From: Shewanella electrodiphila
GTDB taxonomy: Bacteria > Pseudomonadota > Gammaproteobacteria > Enterobacterales > Shewanellaceae
NCBI RefSeq assembly: GCF_023283985.1
Contig: NZ_JAKIKU010000001.1
Span: 620,001 to 684,000, forward strand
Length of the DNA: 64,000 bases
Direction: 5' to 3'
Shown here piece after piece: positions 1 through 8,536 of this stretch; position 1 is the stretch's first letter, and each line of letters starts with the position of its first letter. A program made the translations under genes and the position numbers. The notes below the pieces were generated by a model. It had not been told where the DNA came from. It saw only the letters and a program-made list of their open reading frames with translations, and did not search any database.

Positions 1-633
1 GTAATCTTTATTAGTTGCTGCAAGGTTAAGGCAATCCGCATTTACAAAGGCAAATTGTTTTGTGGTTGTTGATTGAGCAGAACGAATAAGTAAATCCACA
101 CTTTCGCTCATGGTGTTGTTATCGATATTCACCCCTAATAAATTAAATTGAGCGGGGTAATTAAGCTGAGTAGAGACAACGACCAGTTTGCTGAATAAAC
201 ACTTAAGAATATTAATGATGTAATGAATTAAACCCGATGATGCTTGTGAACCTGAATCGATATGTTGGATCCCCATACGACGTTGCATTTGCTCAACCGA
301 TAACATTCCTGGACGGCTGTTGTCTTGGCTTGATTCAAACACAGCGTACTCAAACGCACTGCCTAGTAAACCAATATCGCCTTTTAAAACACTGTAAAAC
401 AAAGGTAATGATTTAAATCGACCTTGAGAAAAACGATAGATAGGCACTTCTTTGTTATCAGAGTGAATGTAAAGGGTTTCAAATACTGGCTGTTTTGAAC
501 AAGCTAGCATTAAAGTTTTGAACACTAAAATTGGACTGACGATAATCATCATGTATAGCGCGATGACCCAATCAAATATTAAAATAGCGATAGGTGGGTT
601 ATCTTGGTTTTTATCTAAGTGTGTTGTTTTCAT
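1..633 (-). CDS. Sugar-transferase-like / WecG-TagA-type glycosyltransferase fusion (3' end outside window)
   Basis: The frame is open from an ATG at 633 to the window edge (211 codons seen), with a GTGAGG Shine-Dalgarno-like stretch upstream. Residues about 13-38 form a hydrophobic segment. About 60-120 resemble the end of a bacterial sugar transferase: IYRFSQGRFKSLPLFYSVLKG, then GDIGLLGS and a RPGM turn. From about residue 163 the sequence matches the start of the WecG/TagA/CpsF family (GT26): LLGVNIDNNTMSESVDLLI followed by FVNADCLNLA. The sugar-transferase part is much shorter than WcaJ-like enzymes and I do not see its usual catalytic core, so it may only anchor the protein to the membrane. 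The role is probably adding a sugar to an undecaprenyl-linked intermediate in the polysaccharide pathway. It follows the GT2 gene after 229 bp and has its own sigma-54-type promoter. Confidence 0.75.
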   Translation of the reverse strand, partial: MKTTHLDKNQDNPPIAILIFDWVIALYMMIIVSPILVFKTLMLACSKQPVFETLYIHSDNKEVPIYRFSQGRFKSLPLFYSVLKGDIGLLGSAFEYAVFESSQDNSRPGMLSVEQMQRRMGIQHIDSGSQASSGLIHYIINILKCLFSKLVVVSTQLNYPAQFNLLGVNIDNNTMSESVDLLIRSAQSTTTKQFAFVNADCLNLAATNKDY

Positions 634-677
634 CGGCAGCCTCACAATAATGCTTTTTAATCAGATACCTTGATATA

Positions 678-692
678 GCAGGAAGTGTTCCA
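678..692 (-). promoter_or_regulatory. Candidate sigma-54 promoter of the sugar-transferase/WecG fusion
   Basis: Read on the minus strand the sequence is TGGAACACTTCCTGC. It keeps the -24 GG and -12 GC at the exact sigma-54 spacing (consensus TGGCAC-N5-TTGC), 45 bp before the start at 633. A TTGCA-N3-TGCGA site starts 86 bp upstream. Three other units in the window have the same arrangement. Confidence 0.6.
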
Positions 693-772
693 ATGTTTTT
701 AATTAACTGATTTTATGGGGTTATATGTGATTCTGTTGAAGGTTTTTAAAATGAGTTTTTCAGGTTAAACAC

Positions 773-807
773 TGACTTTGCAGAATGCGAACCACACTGC
801 AAAGTCA
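773..807 (-). terminator. Hairpin after the GT2 gene
   Basis: An 11-bp perfect stem (TGACTTTGCAG with CTGCAAAGTCA, 13-nt loop) lies just downstream of the minus-strand GT2 gene. No strong T-run follows on the minus strand, so it may be a weak terminator. Its left arm overlaps the regulatory site at 778-790. Confidence 0.4.
778..790. promoter_or_regulatory. TTGCA-N3-TGCAA-type enhancer site (one mismatch)
   Basis: The sequence is TTGCA-GAA-TGCGA. It starts 86 bp upstream of the sigma-54-like element at 692-678, as the related sites at 3437, 10348 and 19738 do relative to theirs. It is the least perfect of the set and lies in the stem of a hairpin. Confidence 0.45.
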
Positions 808-862
808 TTTTTAGGATAGTGAATACAGGTTTTTATTAATAAGTTATTTATCATGAAGTAGA

Positions 863-1921
863 TTAAAACTTATTATCTTGCATGAACTCATTGGTGACAC
901 CGTCACGGGATATACGCATTTTTTGTATGATACTAATGCATTTTTGTCCCACTCCCTCGATTACGATATAACCCCAGGCTGGCATTATCCATTGTGCATA
1001 TGCAGCAACTAAAGTGGTCACTGTACGACCTGTTTCAGCCTGTAAAATACTTGGTGATGTTGCAATCGCTTTATTCACTAATTCAACTGCTGCTTTACCA
1101 TCACCTAAACGAATCGCTTGTCTTGCAAGGTAGCGTAATTGATACGCTCTAGCGGCTTTTTCATGACGTGCGAGTAATGTCGGGGCAAAGTCTCGCGCTT
1201 TTTCAATCATCTTTTCCCATGATGCGTACTGCTTCAGTAAGTTAGCTGATAAGCCGCCATGATTTAAGCGGTAATAGGTTAAAGGCTCTGGTAAACCTTC
1301 GATTTTCCACGATGTCGTAGCAGCAATGCGTAACCAACATTCAATATCTTCTGATTGACGGAAGGTTTCATCGAAATAACAGCTATAACGTTCAGCTGTA
1401 CTCATTGACTGATAACGGATGTCATTAAGTGTTGTGCGGCGAATGACTGGCGCACTGCCATTACCTACAGGGTTACGACAAAGTAAGTGTGCTGCATCGA
1501 TATCATTCAGTTTAGGCATTTGATAAAAATCGATAAATTTACCGTCGTAATCGATAAAGCTTGAGCGAGAAAAGCTCACACCGATTTGGCTGTCATTATC
1601 TAAATGCTGTACATGACGAGCCAACTTTTCAGAATGCCATAAGTCGTCAGAGTCGATGAAAGCGATGAACTCACCTAACGCATGACGGATACCTGTATTT
1701 CGCGCAGCTGCTAATCCTTTGTTCTTTGCATGACGAATAATATGCACACGAGGATCGCCTATAAACTGCTTACAAATTTGAATGCTGCGGTCATCACCAC
1801 GGTCATCAATAATCAATAATTCAAAGTTATCAAATGTCTGGCTTAGTACAGACTCGATTGCCGCTTTAACAAATTTTTCAACGTTATAAACAGGCATTAC
1901 TACTGAGATTCTTGGAGTCAT
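863..1921 (-). CDS. GT2 family glycosyltransferase
   Basis: This 352-aa protein begins with the GT-A signature ISVVMPVYNVEKFVKAAIES (residues 5-24). It continues with a LLIIDDRGDD nucleotide-sugar segment near 35-45 and the metal-binding FIDSDDLW motif near 88-95, all standard for inverting GT2 enzymes. The C-terminal third is helical and has no obvious membrane span. It probably adds one sugar of the polysaccharide repeat unit on the cytoplasmic side of the inner membrane. The start follows an AAGGA ribosome-binding site. Only 10 bp separate it from the Wzx gene upstream, so the two are co-transcribed. Donor and acceptor sugars cannot be told from the sequence. Confidence 0.9.
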   Translation of the reverse strand: MTPRISVVMPVYNVEKFVKAAIESVLSQTFDNFELLIIDDRGDDRSIQICKQFIGDPRVHIIRHAKNKGLAAARNTGIRHALGEFIAFIDSDDLWHSEKLARHVQHLDNDSQIGVSFSRSSFIDYDGKFIDFYQMPKLNDIDAAHLLCRNPVGNGSAPVIRRTTLNDIRYQSMSTAERYSCYFDETFRQSEDIECWLRIAATTSWKIEGLPEPLTYYRLNHGGLSANLLKQYASWEKMIEKARDFAPTLLARHEKAARAYQLRYLARQAIRLGDGKAAVELVNKAIATSPSILQAETGRTVTTLVAAYAQWIMPAWGYIVIEGVGQKCISIIQKMRISRDGVTNEFMQDNKF

Positions 1922-1931
1922 AGTGTTTTCC

Positions 1932-3263
1932 TTAACTGTGTTTAACAGTTGATTGACTAAATGAGATGCGGCTGCTGTACCAGCAAAGCCAAGGCATGAT
2001 GATTAAATAAGTCACCATCACGCTCAGTGCGACTGTGGTTAAGTCAAACTGGCTTGCAATACTGATGACCAGTGTTAGCAAAGCGGTGATAGCGATATTC
2101 AAATTGAAATTTAAGCGACTATGGCCGTTGGCAAGTAGTAGCTGGCTTGCAGCCTCTGCCATTGGGCGAACTAACCCGCTCAAACATAAGAAAATAAAAA
2201 CGGCTAGTGCATCAGTTGATAACCATTGCTCACCGTATACAAAGGGGACATACAGTGGGGCTAAACTGGTTTGTAAGATGATGATTGGCGCTGCAATTGC
2301 TGTGATTGCAATAACGCTGTTACGGTATTTTTGCTGTGCAGATTGCACACTTAAATCATCGTTATCACTACAAAGGTGTGAGTAAAAAGCGGTGCCGAAA
2401 CTTTGCACTAAACCTAAACTGACGCCTAAGCTCACGTTATAAGCAAAGAAGTAAACGCCTAGTGCTTCAACTCCCATAAAATACCCAATGACCAGATAAT
2501 CGATGCTCTGTCTTAGGGTATTGATTAAGTCACTTAAACTTACTGGTACGCTGAAGTTTAATAATGCTTTTACACGCGCTATTGATGTTGCTTGGGTAAA
2601 CACAGGTAACGGCGTTGCAGTTTTATGGATGTAAATCCACACAAATACCATGACCACTTTAGGGATGATAATGGCCCATATACCAAAACCACTTAACGCT
2701 AATACTGCAGTTAACACACCATCACCAATGGTTTGCCAAAGGTTAGCGCTAGCGACTTTACGCATATTGTTGTTACGTAAATTTACGGTGGCGTACAGCA
2801 TGCCAAATGGAAGCAATAAGTAACTGCTCGCGACAAATAAAATAGGCAGTATTAACTGGCTGTCTTGATAGTAATAAGCTAACGGCAAGCTGATTAAGCT
2901 CATTAATACGAATGCACTAATACAAGATGCAAAGTTAATTGAATTGGCACTGGCTAAGTTATCGCTAAAGTCAGCATCATTCATACGAATTAACGCAGCT
3001 GAGGTAATACGTCTTGTTGGAGTACAGATTAGTTCGAACAAAGTTAGCACTATGGCAACTTGACCGAATATCTCAGGAGTAAGTAAACGTGCGGTAATAA
3101 CACTTGCGCCTAATCTCACCACTCGACCACTGAACTGTGCGCTCGCTAACCACAAAAGGTTTTTACCTAATGAACGAATGCCATGACTTAGCATCTCATT
3201 AAGTGCTAGCTTTTGTTTCAGCGATTGCTTCTGTTCAACTTGAAGCTTGGTGATGTTTTGCAT
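1932..3263 (-). CDS. Wzx-like polysaccharide flippase (oligosaccharide flippase family)
   Basis: This 443-aa protein is almost entirely hydrophobic with about a dozen predicted spans. The N-terminal signature LLWLASAQFSGRVVRLGASV and RLLTPEIFGQVAIV (residues about 36-72) is typical of the polysaccharide biosynthesis branch of the MVF/MOP superfamily. Such proteins flip undecaprenyl-linked repeat units across the inner membrane. An AGGG ribosome-binding site precedes the ATG. It is the first gene of the block Wzx-GT2-(fusion). A sigma-54-like promoter lies 75-89 bp upstream of the start with TTGCA/TGCAA sites beyond it. Its length is normal for the family. Confidence 0.88.
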   Translation of the reverse strand: MQNITKLQVEQKQSLKQKLALNEMLSHGIRSLGKNLLWLASAQFSGRVVRLGASVITARLLTPEIFGQVAIVLTLFELICTPTRRITSAALIRMNDADFSDNLASANSINFASCISAFVLMSLISLPLAYYYQDSQLILPILFVASSYLLLPFGMLYATVNLRNNNMRKVASANLWQTIGDGVLTAVLALSGFGIWAIIIPKVVMVFVWIYIHKTATPLPVFTQATSIARVKALLNFSVPVSLSDLINTLRQSIDYLVIGYFMGVEALGVYFFAYNVSLGVSLGLVQSFGTAFYSHLCSDNDDLSVQSAQQKYRNSVIAITAIAAPIIILQTSLAPLYVPFVYGEQWLSTDALAVFIFLCLSGLVRPMAEAASQLLLANGHSRLNFNLNIAITALLTLVISIASQFDLTTVALSVMVTYLIIMPWLCWYSSRISFSQSTVKHS

Positions 3264-3337
3264 AACCGCTACCCTTATTAATGAATTGCAATTTGCTGAT
3301 TGAAGCTTAATACAAACTGCGTCGATACTTAGGTATT

Positions 3338-3352
3338 ACAGTTATCGTGCCA
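3338..3352 (-). promoter_or_regulatory. Candidate sigma-54 promoter of the wzx-GT2 unit
   Basis: The minus strand reads TGGCACGATAACTGT. The -24 box is perfect (TGGCAC); the -12 box has GT instead of GC. It closely resembles the promoter-like element before the STAS gene (TGGCACGCTAACTGC). The enhancer-like site starts 85 bp upstream. Confidence 0.55.
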
Positions 3353-3436
3353 GTTTTTAAGTTATTGTTTTATATCGGTTATATGTTATTTGTGGATGCT
3401 GGTTAATTTCTGTTTTAGCAATTTGAGAGAGCACGG

Positions 3437-3456
3437 TTGCAGATTGCAACATGCAA
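3437..3456. promoter_or_regulatory. Two overlapping TTGCA-N3-TGCAA sites
   Basis: TTGCA-GAT-TGCAA (3437-3449) and TTGCA-ACA-TGCAA (3444-3456) overlap by half a site. Both are perfect inverted repeats with 3-nt spacers, 85-104 bp upstream of the sigma-54-like element. The likely binder is the response regulator at 23440-24984. Confidence 0.6.
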
Positions 3457-3599
3457 ACATGATGGTTTGAGTGCGAAAAAGTGTCGTTTTAAGCTGGTAT
3501 AAGATGTGGCGCTTTTAGCCCAATAGTTCGGATTAATGTTGAAACAATATGGACTTGATAAGCTAAATTGAGTGCAAATCAGATGGACTTTGAGGTGAT

Positions 3600-3929
3600 A
3601 TGAAAACTTTAGTTATTGGTGTGATAGTGAGCGCAGCACTGTTATCTGCTTGCAGTGAACCTTCAGTAGTAAAAGAGGGTATTAGCAAACAAGTTGAGCA
3701 AAGTGATACTGCAATAAAACAAGAACACCACTGTAATGAGCAATTTTTCAATCAAATTGAACAGGAATTACTAACAGGTGATGGGCAAGGGCACGGACCA
3801 GATATTGGATCTGAAGAATGGAAATCTGTGATTGAGTTTAAGCTTGGCGTTAGAGGTCAAACAGAAGTCCCTGAAAGAGACACGATTGAATGGTGCGATT
3901 ACATCCATTCTCAGATGGCATTGCGGTAG
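3600..3929 (+). CDS. Small hypothetical lipoprotein
   Basis: This 109-aa protein has a clear lipoprotein signal: a short basic start, a hydrophobic stretch, and the lipobox LLSAC with Cys18. The mature part is polar, with two further cysteines (in HHCNEQ and EWCDYI) that could pair. I recognise no domain. A GAGGTG ribosome-binding site ends just before the ATG, and a hairpin terminator follows, so it looks like a single-gene unit. It runs opposite to the flanking polysaccharide genes and need not belong to them. A periplasmic or outer-membrane-anchored location follows from the lipobox; the function is unknown. Confidence 0.65.
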   Translation: MKTLVIGVIVSAALLSACSEPSVVKEGISKQVEQSDTAIKQEHHCNEQFFNQIEQELLTGDGQGHGPDIGSEEWKSVIEFKLGVRGQTEVPERDTIEWCDYIHSQMALR

Positions 3930-3974
3930 AAACTTGCTCGATTATCAAATGAAATGAGAAAGTATTTCAAACAT

Positions 3975-4006
3975 TAACCTGTTTAATCGACACCGATAAC
4001 AGGTTA
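3975..4006 (+). terminator. Terminator after the small lipoprotein gene
   Basis: The 9-bp stem TAACCTGTT/AACAGGTTA with a 14-nt loop is followed by the T-rich GTTTTAGTTTG, 46 bp after the stop at 3929. Confidence 0.55.
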
Positions 4007-4193
4007 GTTTTAGTTTGTTTAACTCAAAAGAGTACTAAGCTCGAATGCACTTAGCTGATTGCACTTATTTAAGTGTCGTAAGCTAATTGCATATTACAGA
4101 TTGTATGTGCTTATTTAAATTACGCTAAGGGATTTAATCAACAATCTAATATTTATATCAATCCCACATGAATGTGATTTTAAGGAGAAGGCA

Positions 4194-4739
4194 GTGTTGT
4201 TAGATACCCCAATTTGTGACTTTGGCTGGAAAGCACCTGAGTTCACATTAAAAGATGCATTCGGTGAGTCTTTTACCATGAGTGAGCATTTAGGCGAAAA
4301 GGGCTTATTAGTCATGTTTATTTGTAATCACTGCCCTTATGTAAAGCGCATAGGGGCTATACTTGCTGAAGATACAAGGCACTTAATGGCGCAAGGCATA
4401 AACGTATTAGCTGTGATGTCTAACGATTACTTAGCTGTGCCTGCAGATTCTCCAGAAAACATGAAACAGTTCGCCAAAGAACATGGTTTTACATTTCCAT
4501 ATCTCGTTGATGAAAATCAACGTGTTGGCCAGCAATACAATGCAGTATGTACGCCTGATTTCTTTGGGTTCAATAGTGCAGGTGAGTTGCAATATCGAGG
4601 TCGATTAGACGATGCAAAAATGGCTGACAGCAACCATCGTACCCCAGAATTATTCAATGCGATGCGAATGATTGCAGATACAGGTAAAGGCCCTGAAGAG
4701 CAGTTCGCGAGCATGGGTTGTTCAATCAAATGGCGTTAA
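4194..4739 (+). CDS. Thioredoxin-fold protein, peroxiredoxin-like (PRX_like1 type)
   Basis: This 181-aa protein carries an AhpC/TSA-type thioredoxin fold. It has the substrate-loop segment APEFTLKDAFGESFTMSEHL (about residues 11-30) and the redox motif CNHCPYVK (about 44-51), whose CxxC is typical of the PRX_like1 group. FPYLVDENQRVGQQYNAVCTPDFF follows, with the cis-Pro-containing CTP segment. These proteins are thiol-dependent redox proteins of unknown substrate. The start is a GTG at 4194 chosen because AAGGAG lies 6 bp upstream; no ATG is better placed. It is monocistronic and sits before the nitroreductase gene on the same strand. Confidence 0.85.
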   Translation: MLLDTPICDFGWKAPEFTLKDAFGESFTMSEHLGEKGLLVMFICNHCPYVKRIGAILAEDTRHLMAQGINVLAVMSNDYLAVPADSPENMKQFAKEHGFTFPYLVDENQRVGQQYNAVCTPDFFGFNSAGELQYRGRLDDAKMADSNHRTPELFNAMRMIADTGKGPEEQFASMGCSIKWR

Positions 4740-4865
4740 TTATCAAGCCGGTATTTCTAAAGCTATGAGCGGTAAAGCCCAAATCCTTTAAACTCAAAGC
4801 GTTTAAACCCAAGCCTTAAAATAAATAACGAATTATGAAGCAACAAGATAGACACGGAGCAAATT

Positions 4866-5522
4866 ATGACCCATCCAATTATTAATGATTTAAGTAGCCG
4901 TTACACAGCAAAGCGTTACGATCCAATCAAGCGCGTTTCAGCAGATGATTTAGCAGTGATATATGAAGCGATGCGTTTATCTGCATCGTCAATTAACTCA
5001 CAGCCTTGGAAATTTATTGTGATTGAAAGTGATGCAGCAAAGCAAAGAATGCATGATACTTTTGCTAATAAATTCCAGTTTAATCAGCCTCATATCAAGG
5101 CTTGTTCCCATGTAATTTTGTTTGCCCATAACCCGCACTATACCCGTGATGATTATGCACAAGTTGTTGATAAAGGGATTGTAGATAATCGTACCAAGCC
5201 TGAAGATAGAGAGGCTGCATTTGGTGGTTTTGCTTTTGTTGACTTAAATACTGACGAGCAGGGTAATAATGCTGCTTGGACTAAATCGCAAACCTATTTA
5301 GCGCTTGGTAATACGTTACATGTATTGGCGCGTTTAGGGATTGACTCAACCACAATGGAAGGGGTTGATAGTGCAATGATTAATCAAATATTTGCCGAAG
5401 AACTCGGTGGATTTGAATGTGAGGTGGCGCTGGCAATTGGTTATCATCATAGCGAAGAAGATTACAATGCTAAGTTACCTAAATCACGCTTAGCAAAAGA
5501 GCAGGTATTAACTATTCTATAA
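4866..5522 (+). CDS. Nitroreductase family FMN enzyme (NfsB/YdgI-like)
   Basis: This 218-aa protein, of normal length for the family, shows FMN-binding features. The N-terminal SRYTAKRYDP segment (about 10-19) supplies phosphate-binding Arg/Lys. RLSASSINSQPWKFIVIES (about 38-56) is the SxxNxQPW signature. GIDSTTMEGVD with the C-terminal LPKSR completes the fold. Enzymes of this group reduce nitroaromatics, quinones or flavins with NAD(P)H in the cytoplasm. The ATG is preceded by GGAG. The gene is separated from the polysaccharide gene downstream by convergent orientation and a hairpin, so a link to polysaccharide synthesis is not implied. Confidence 0.9.
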   Translation: MTHPIINDLSSRYTAKRYDPIKRVSADDLAVIYEAMRLSASSINSQPWKFIVIESDAAKQRMHDTFANKFQFNQPHIKACSHVILFAHNPHYTRDDYAQVVDKGIVDNRTKPEDREAAFGGFAFVDLNTDEQGNNAAWTKSQTYLALGNTLHVLARLGIDSTTMEGVDSAMINQIFAEELGGFECEVALAIGYHHSEEDYNAKLPKSRLAKEQVLTIL

Positions 5523-5606
5523 TTTGCTCAGCATAGATAATCGAGCCTAGCTAATACTTTCACTTAGTTAGGCGTTCTATGTTGATTGCTTTTAGCTGTT
5601 CGTCAA

Positions 5607-5640
5607 ATCAAATATTCATGATGAAAAGTGAATATTTGAT
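5607..5640. terminator. Hairpin between convergent nitroreductase and Wzy-like genes
   Basis: A 12-bp perfect stem ATCAAATATTCA/TGAATATTTGAT with a 10-nt loop lies in a convergent intergenic region. It has no clear T-run, so it is a possible bidirectional terminator. Confidence 0.4.
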
Positions 5641-5661
5641 CCATCAAACTAAGCGACCTTT

Positions 5662-5693
5662 ATAAATGATGAGTATCATAAATGATGAGTATC
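5662..5693. repeat. Perfect 16-bp tandem duplication
   Basis: ATAAATGATGAGTATC occurs twice in a row (5662-5677 and 5678-5693) in the short convergent intergenic region. It looks like a recent slippage event with no apparent function. Confidence 0.8.
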
Positions 5694-5725
5694 AAGCGGT
5701 GTTCACTTTATATTGGATGAAGCTT

Positions 5726-7009
5726 TTAAGCTTCTTCAAGGTTTTGCGCTCTGTTATAGACATCTTCTGGTTCTTCCGCCCTTAAAGCCATACCCAGTAC
5801 GATTAAACCAGGCCAAAATAAATAAGCTAAAATTTCTAAGTTCTCACCAAAGGTGTATAAACCTAGCAGCATTAAAATGGCCATACCCACTTTTGCCAAT
5901 GGATTGGTAAATAACCTTACTAGCAAAGCAATAAAGGTGATTAACATTGGAATCGCTAATGCAATAGCGCCTACTACACCTTTGACAAACAATAACCCAT
6001 ACCAAGTGTGATGAGAGCCAATTGGCATGTATTCCACCATATGAGGCCCACGTTCGACAATCCCATGTCCGAAATAGATGGCTTCGTTCATCCATCTCTC
6101 AACAGCGATATCTGCTAATGATTGCCTGACACGAGTGGAACCTGCTCGCGCTGCTTTTACCGCAGTAATACTTTGCTCTATTTTTGTTATCAATGATTCA
6201 CCGATGACCCCAACAAATAACATGACAGGAGCGAGTAATAGGTACAACCAAGGAGAGCGAACAAAACGTAAGGTTGCGAAGAAACCAATTAAGGCTAAAT
6301 AGCACGCAATAGCTAAACGTGATTGCGATATTAAAATCATGAGCAGGCTGCCAGCAAGACCCCATCGTTTCCATTTTTGGTTTTTCTCTTGTAAGGCAAA
6401 AATAAAATATAAATTACCTAACATGCCTAAAGCAGGTGCCCATGGAGTGAATAAACGCCAGCGGGGCACACCGCTACCAGGGTCGATTTCGTATAAACTC
6501 ACGCTGAAAAACTCAGGACCGGGGCCACCAATAATACTTAATGGCGAAACATATAACGTGCTGGGTAATCCAACTGCCCAAGCCATTACAAATACAGGGA
6601 ATAGAATTACCGTATGCTTACAAACGCGGCAACTGGCGCGATAAATGATTTCAGGTCTGATAGGCATACAACCAATAAGTGGAAATATTGCCAGTAACGC
6701 CCAGCCTTTAGCCCAACCGATTGATGATTTTATTAATTTGCCCGTACCAAGGCCAAATTGCAGATGGCCGACTACCAATGCGATTAACATGACCCACATG
6801 CCCAACACCCAAACATAATGGCTAATGCTAATGCGCGACGCTGGTTGGCGAGCGAGTTTTTTATAAAGTAAGCGTAAAAATAGAATCCAAGCAATCACTG
6901 GTGCAATGACATATAACGCACCTAACAACCAAAATAAGTAACTAAAACTTATGCAGTTGTAGATGATTTTTTCGTCAACATTTTCCGCAGTAATGGTTTG
7001 CGAATCCAT
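5726..7009 (-). CDS. Wzy/O-antigen ligase-like membrane protein
   Basis: This is a polytopic inner-membrane protein with about ten hydrophobic segments and one large loop before the last spans (HGIVERGPHMVEYMPIGSHHTWYGLLFVKG). That topology and the H-rich loop are typical of O-antigen polymerase/ligase (Wzy_C) proteins, which join repeat units in the periplasm. The frame opens at a GTG at 7048, but an ATG at 7009 has AGGA about 10 nt upstream and is preferred. Either start overlaps the end of the chain-length gene (6949), suggesting translational coupling. It is the last gene of the STAS-Wza-Wzz-Wzy unit. Polymerase and ligase cannot be told apart from sequence alone. Confidence 0.8.
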   Translation of the reverse strand: MDSQTITAENVDEKIIYNCISFSYLFWLLGALYVIAPVIAWILFLRLLYKKLARQPASRISISHYVWVLGMWVMLIALVVGHLQFGLGTGKLIKSSIGWAKGWALLAIFPLIGCMPIRPEIIYRASCRVCKHTVILFPVFVMAWAVGLPSTLYVSPLSIIGGPGPEFFSVSLYEIDPGSGVPRWRLFTPWAPALGMLGNLYFIFALQEKNQKWKRWGLAGSLLMILISQSRLAIACYLALIGFFATLRFVRSPWLYLLLAPVMLFVGVIGESLITKIEQSITAVKAARAGSTRVRQSLADIAVERWMNEAIYFGHGIVERGPHMVEYMPIGSHHTWYGLLFVKGVVGAIALAIPMLITFIALLVRLFTNPLAKVGMAILMLLGLYTFGENLEILAYLFWPGLIVLGMALRAEEPEDVYNRAQNLEEA

Positions 7010-8526
7010 AAAATGCATAATCCTACTAGTGACATGAATGAGGCGCACAATCCGCCGAACGCAATAAGAATGACGGCAAGCTTATCGGGAGAAGATGGCA
7101 AGCTGGGCGCTGATAATAATTGCAACATTGGGTAAGCGGTATAAATATCCGATTTACCTACATCCATTTTTGCCATTGCAGAAGTTAATACTGCAGAGGC
7201 TAATTGATGTTCTCGTTGTAAGTCGGCAAGTTTTGCTGCGTCATCATTACTGTGCTGCAGACGTTGCTCCCAGGTATTGATCTGTGAGGTTAATGAGTCG
7301 ACTTCAGACTGTGTCGCGTTACGGTTTGATGCAATGCTGATGAATTCTTGCATCATTTCCGCGCGGCCATCGACATCATTAAGGGTTAACAGGTTAAGTA
7401 AGTCATCATCTTGAAAACCGATAATGATTTTAAACCGTTGTTTCATGCTTTTTAAAATACTATCTAACTCAGCCTGCAATGACACCAACACTGGATGCCT
7501 TGTACCTAAGCGACCTGCATTTTCTATATATTGGGTGTTTGCCGCATTATGTTTTTCAACTAACTGTTGGAATAGTTTGTCGTTGTTCAATTTTAATAAA
7601 ATAGCAGCTTGGGCATCTGTAATGCCTAAATGGTTTTCATACAAAATATAACTGGCATTAAGGCCTTCAAGTTCAGCTAAAATGGTGACTTTACTGTGCC
7701 TTAATCGCTCGATAGTAATCGCCAACTCTTTAAATTGATCTAGCGTGACTAAACCGCGTTCAGATTGAAAATCAAGTAATTGCTTTTGGGTTTCTTTTAC
7801 GCGAGTTGAATAGCTTTTAAGGCCTCTTTTAATGCCAACCTCACGTAAACCGATTTCATCTGCGCGTAAGTCAGTTAAGATATTTTGTAATGAGCGATAC
7901 ATTGCCCAGCCGCGCTCTTGTGCAGCTTCTGGCGTTGCTGCTTTTACGCTGTATTCCATCAAACCTGTTTGGCTTGGTAACTTAAGTTTGGGTTTATTGA
8001 TTGCCGATGTGGGTAGATCAAGGTAATGGGCTGCACTTTCCATCAGCAAGGTACTCATCGAAATCGCTTTATAGTTCTCACGGGGATCAATTGCTGAGCT
8101 CATATAAGGTGAAATACTTGATGTACTTGCCTGGCCTAAGCTATCTAAACTCAGCGATGAACCCGCTGCAGCCCCAGGCAGAATTAATACCCATTTACTG
8201 ACATAGTTTGTTGGCGCAAGGTAGATAAAAATGGCTGCAAATACCCAGATTATCAATAAAGATCCAAACGCTGTTTTAAGGTATAGACGCTTACGCAGCT
8301 TTGGGGTTAATTTACTGCCTTCTAGCGTTGCACGCTTAATCCAGTATAGATAGGCTAATTCAGAGAAACTGGTTTGCTCAACGGTTTCATCTGCAGTGTA
8401 GTGCCCATTATCTTTTGATTGTTCTGAATCAGTTGCGCTTGCTGCAATAGCTTGCTCAATGGCCGGGTTGCTAGGTGTGCTATCCGTGCTGTTCTGAGTC
8501 TTTTTTTCATCATGAATCCGGCTCAT
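6949..8526 (-). CDS. Wzz-like polysaccharide chain-length determinant
   Basis: This 525-aa protein has the co-polymerase layout. A cytoplasmic N-terminal tail of about 90 residues precedes a first span near 92-112 (LLIIWVFAAIFIYLA). A long periplasmic region rich in coiled coil follows (about 190-440, for example KETQKQLLDFQSERGLVTLDQF). A second span lies near 485-510 before a basic tail. No Walker motifs or tyrosine cluster follow, so it is a kinase-less PCP protein. It should set polymer length together with the Wzy-like and Wza-like products. The ATG follows TAAGGAG. It lies 10 bp after the Wza gene. Confidence 0.85.
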   Translation of the reverse strand: MSRIHDEKKTQNSTDSTPSNPAIEQAIAASATDSEQSKDNGHYTADETVEQTSFSELAYLYWIKRATLEGSKLTPKLRKRLYLKTAFGSLLIIWVFAAIFIYLAPTNYVSKWVLILPGAAAGSSLSLDSLGQASTSSISPYMSSAIDPRENYKAISMSTLLMESAAHYLDLPTSAINKPKLKLPSQTGLMEYSVKAATPEAAQERGWAMYRSLQNILTDLRADEIGLREVGIKRGLKSYSTRVKETQKQLLDFQSERGLVTLDQFKELAITIERLRHSKVTILAELEGLNASYILYENHLGITDAQAAILLKLNNDKLFQQLVEKHNAANTQYIENAGRLGTRHPVLVSLQAELDSILKSMKQRFKIIIGFQDDDLLNLLTLNDVDGRAEMMQEFISIASNRNATQSEVDSLTSQINTWEQRLQHSNDDAAKLADLQREHQLASAVLTSAMAKMDVGKSDIYTAYPMLQLLSAPSLPSSPDKLAVILIAFGGLCASFMSLVGLCILWIRKPLLRKMLTKKSSTTA

Positions 8527-8536
8527 TACTCACTCC

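Larger units (their letters stand above)
3264..3599. other. Regulatory intergenic region between Wzx (minus) and the small lipoprotein gene (plus)
   Basis: This is 336 bp without a credible gene. It holds the sigma-54-like promoter (3338-3352) and overlapping TTGCA-N3-TGCAA sites (3437-3456). A GAGGTG sequence at the right end is the ribosome-binding site of the lipoprotein gene. I see nothing else. Confidence 0.6.
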
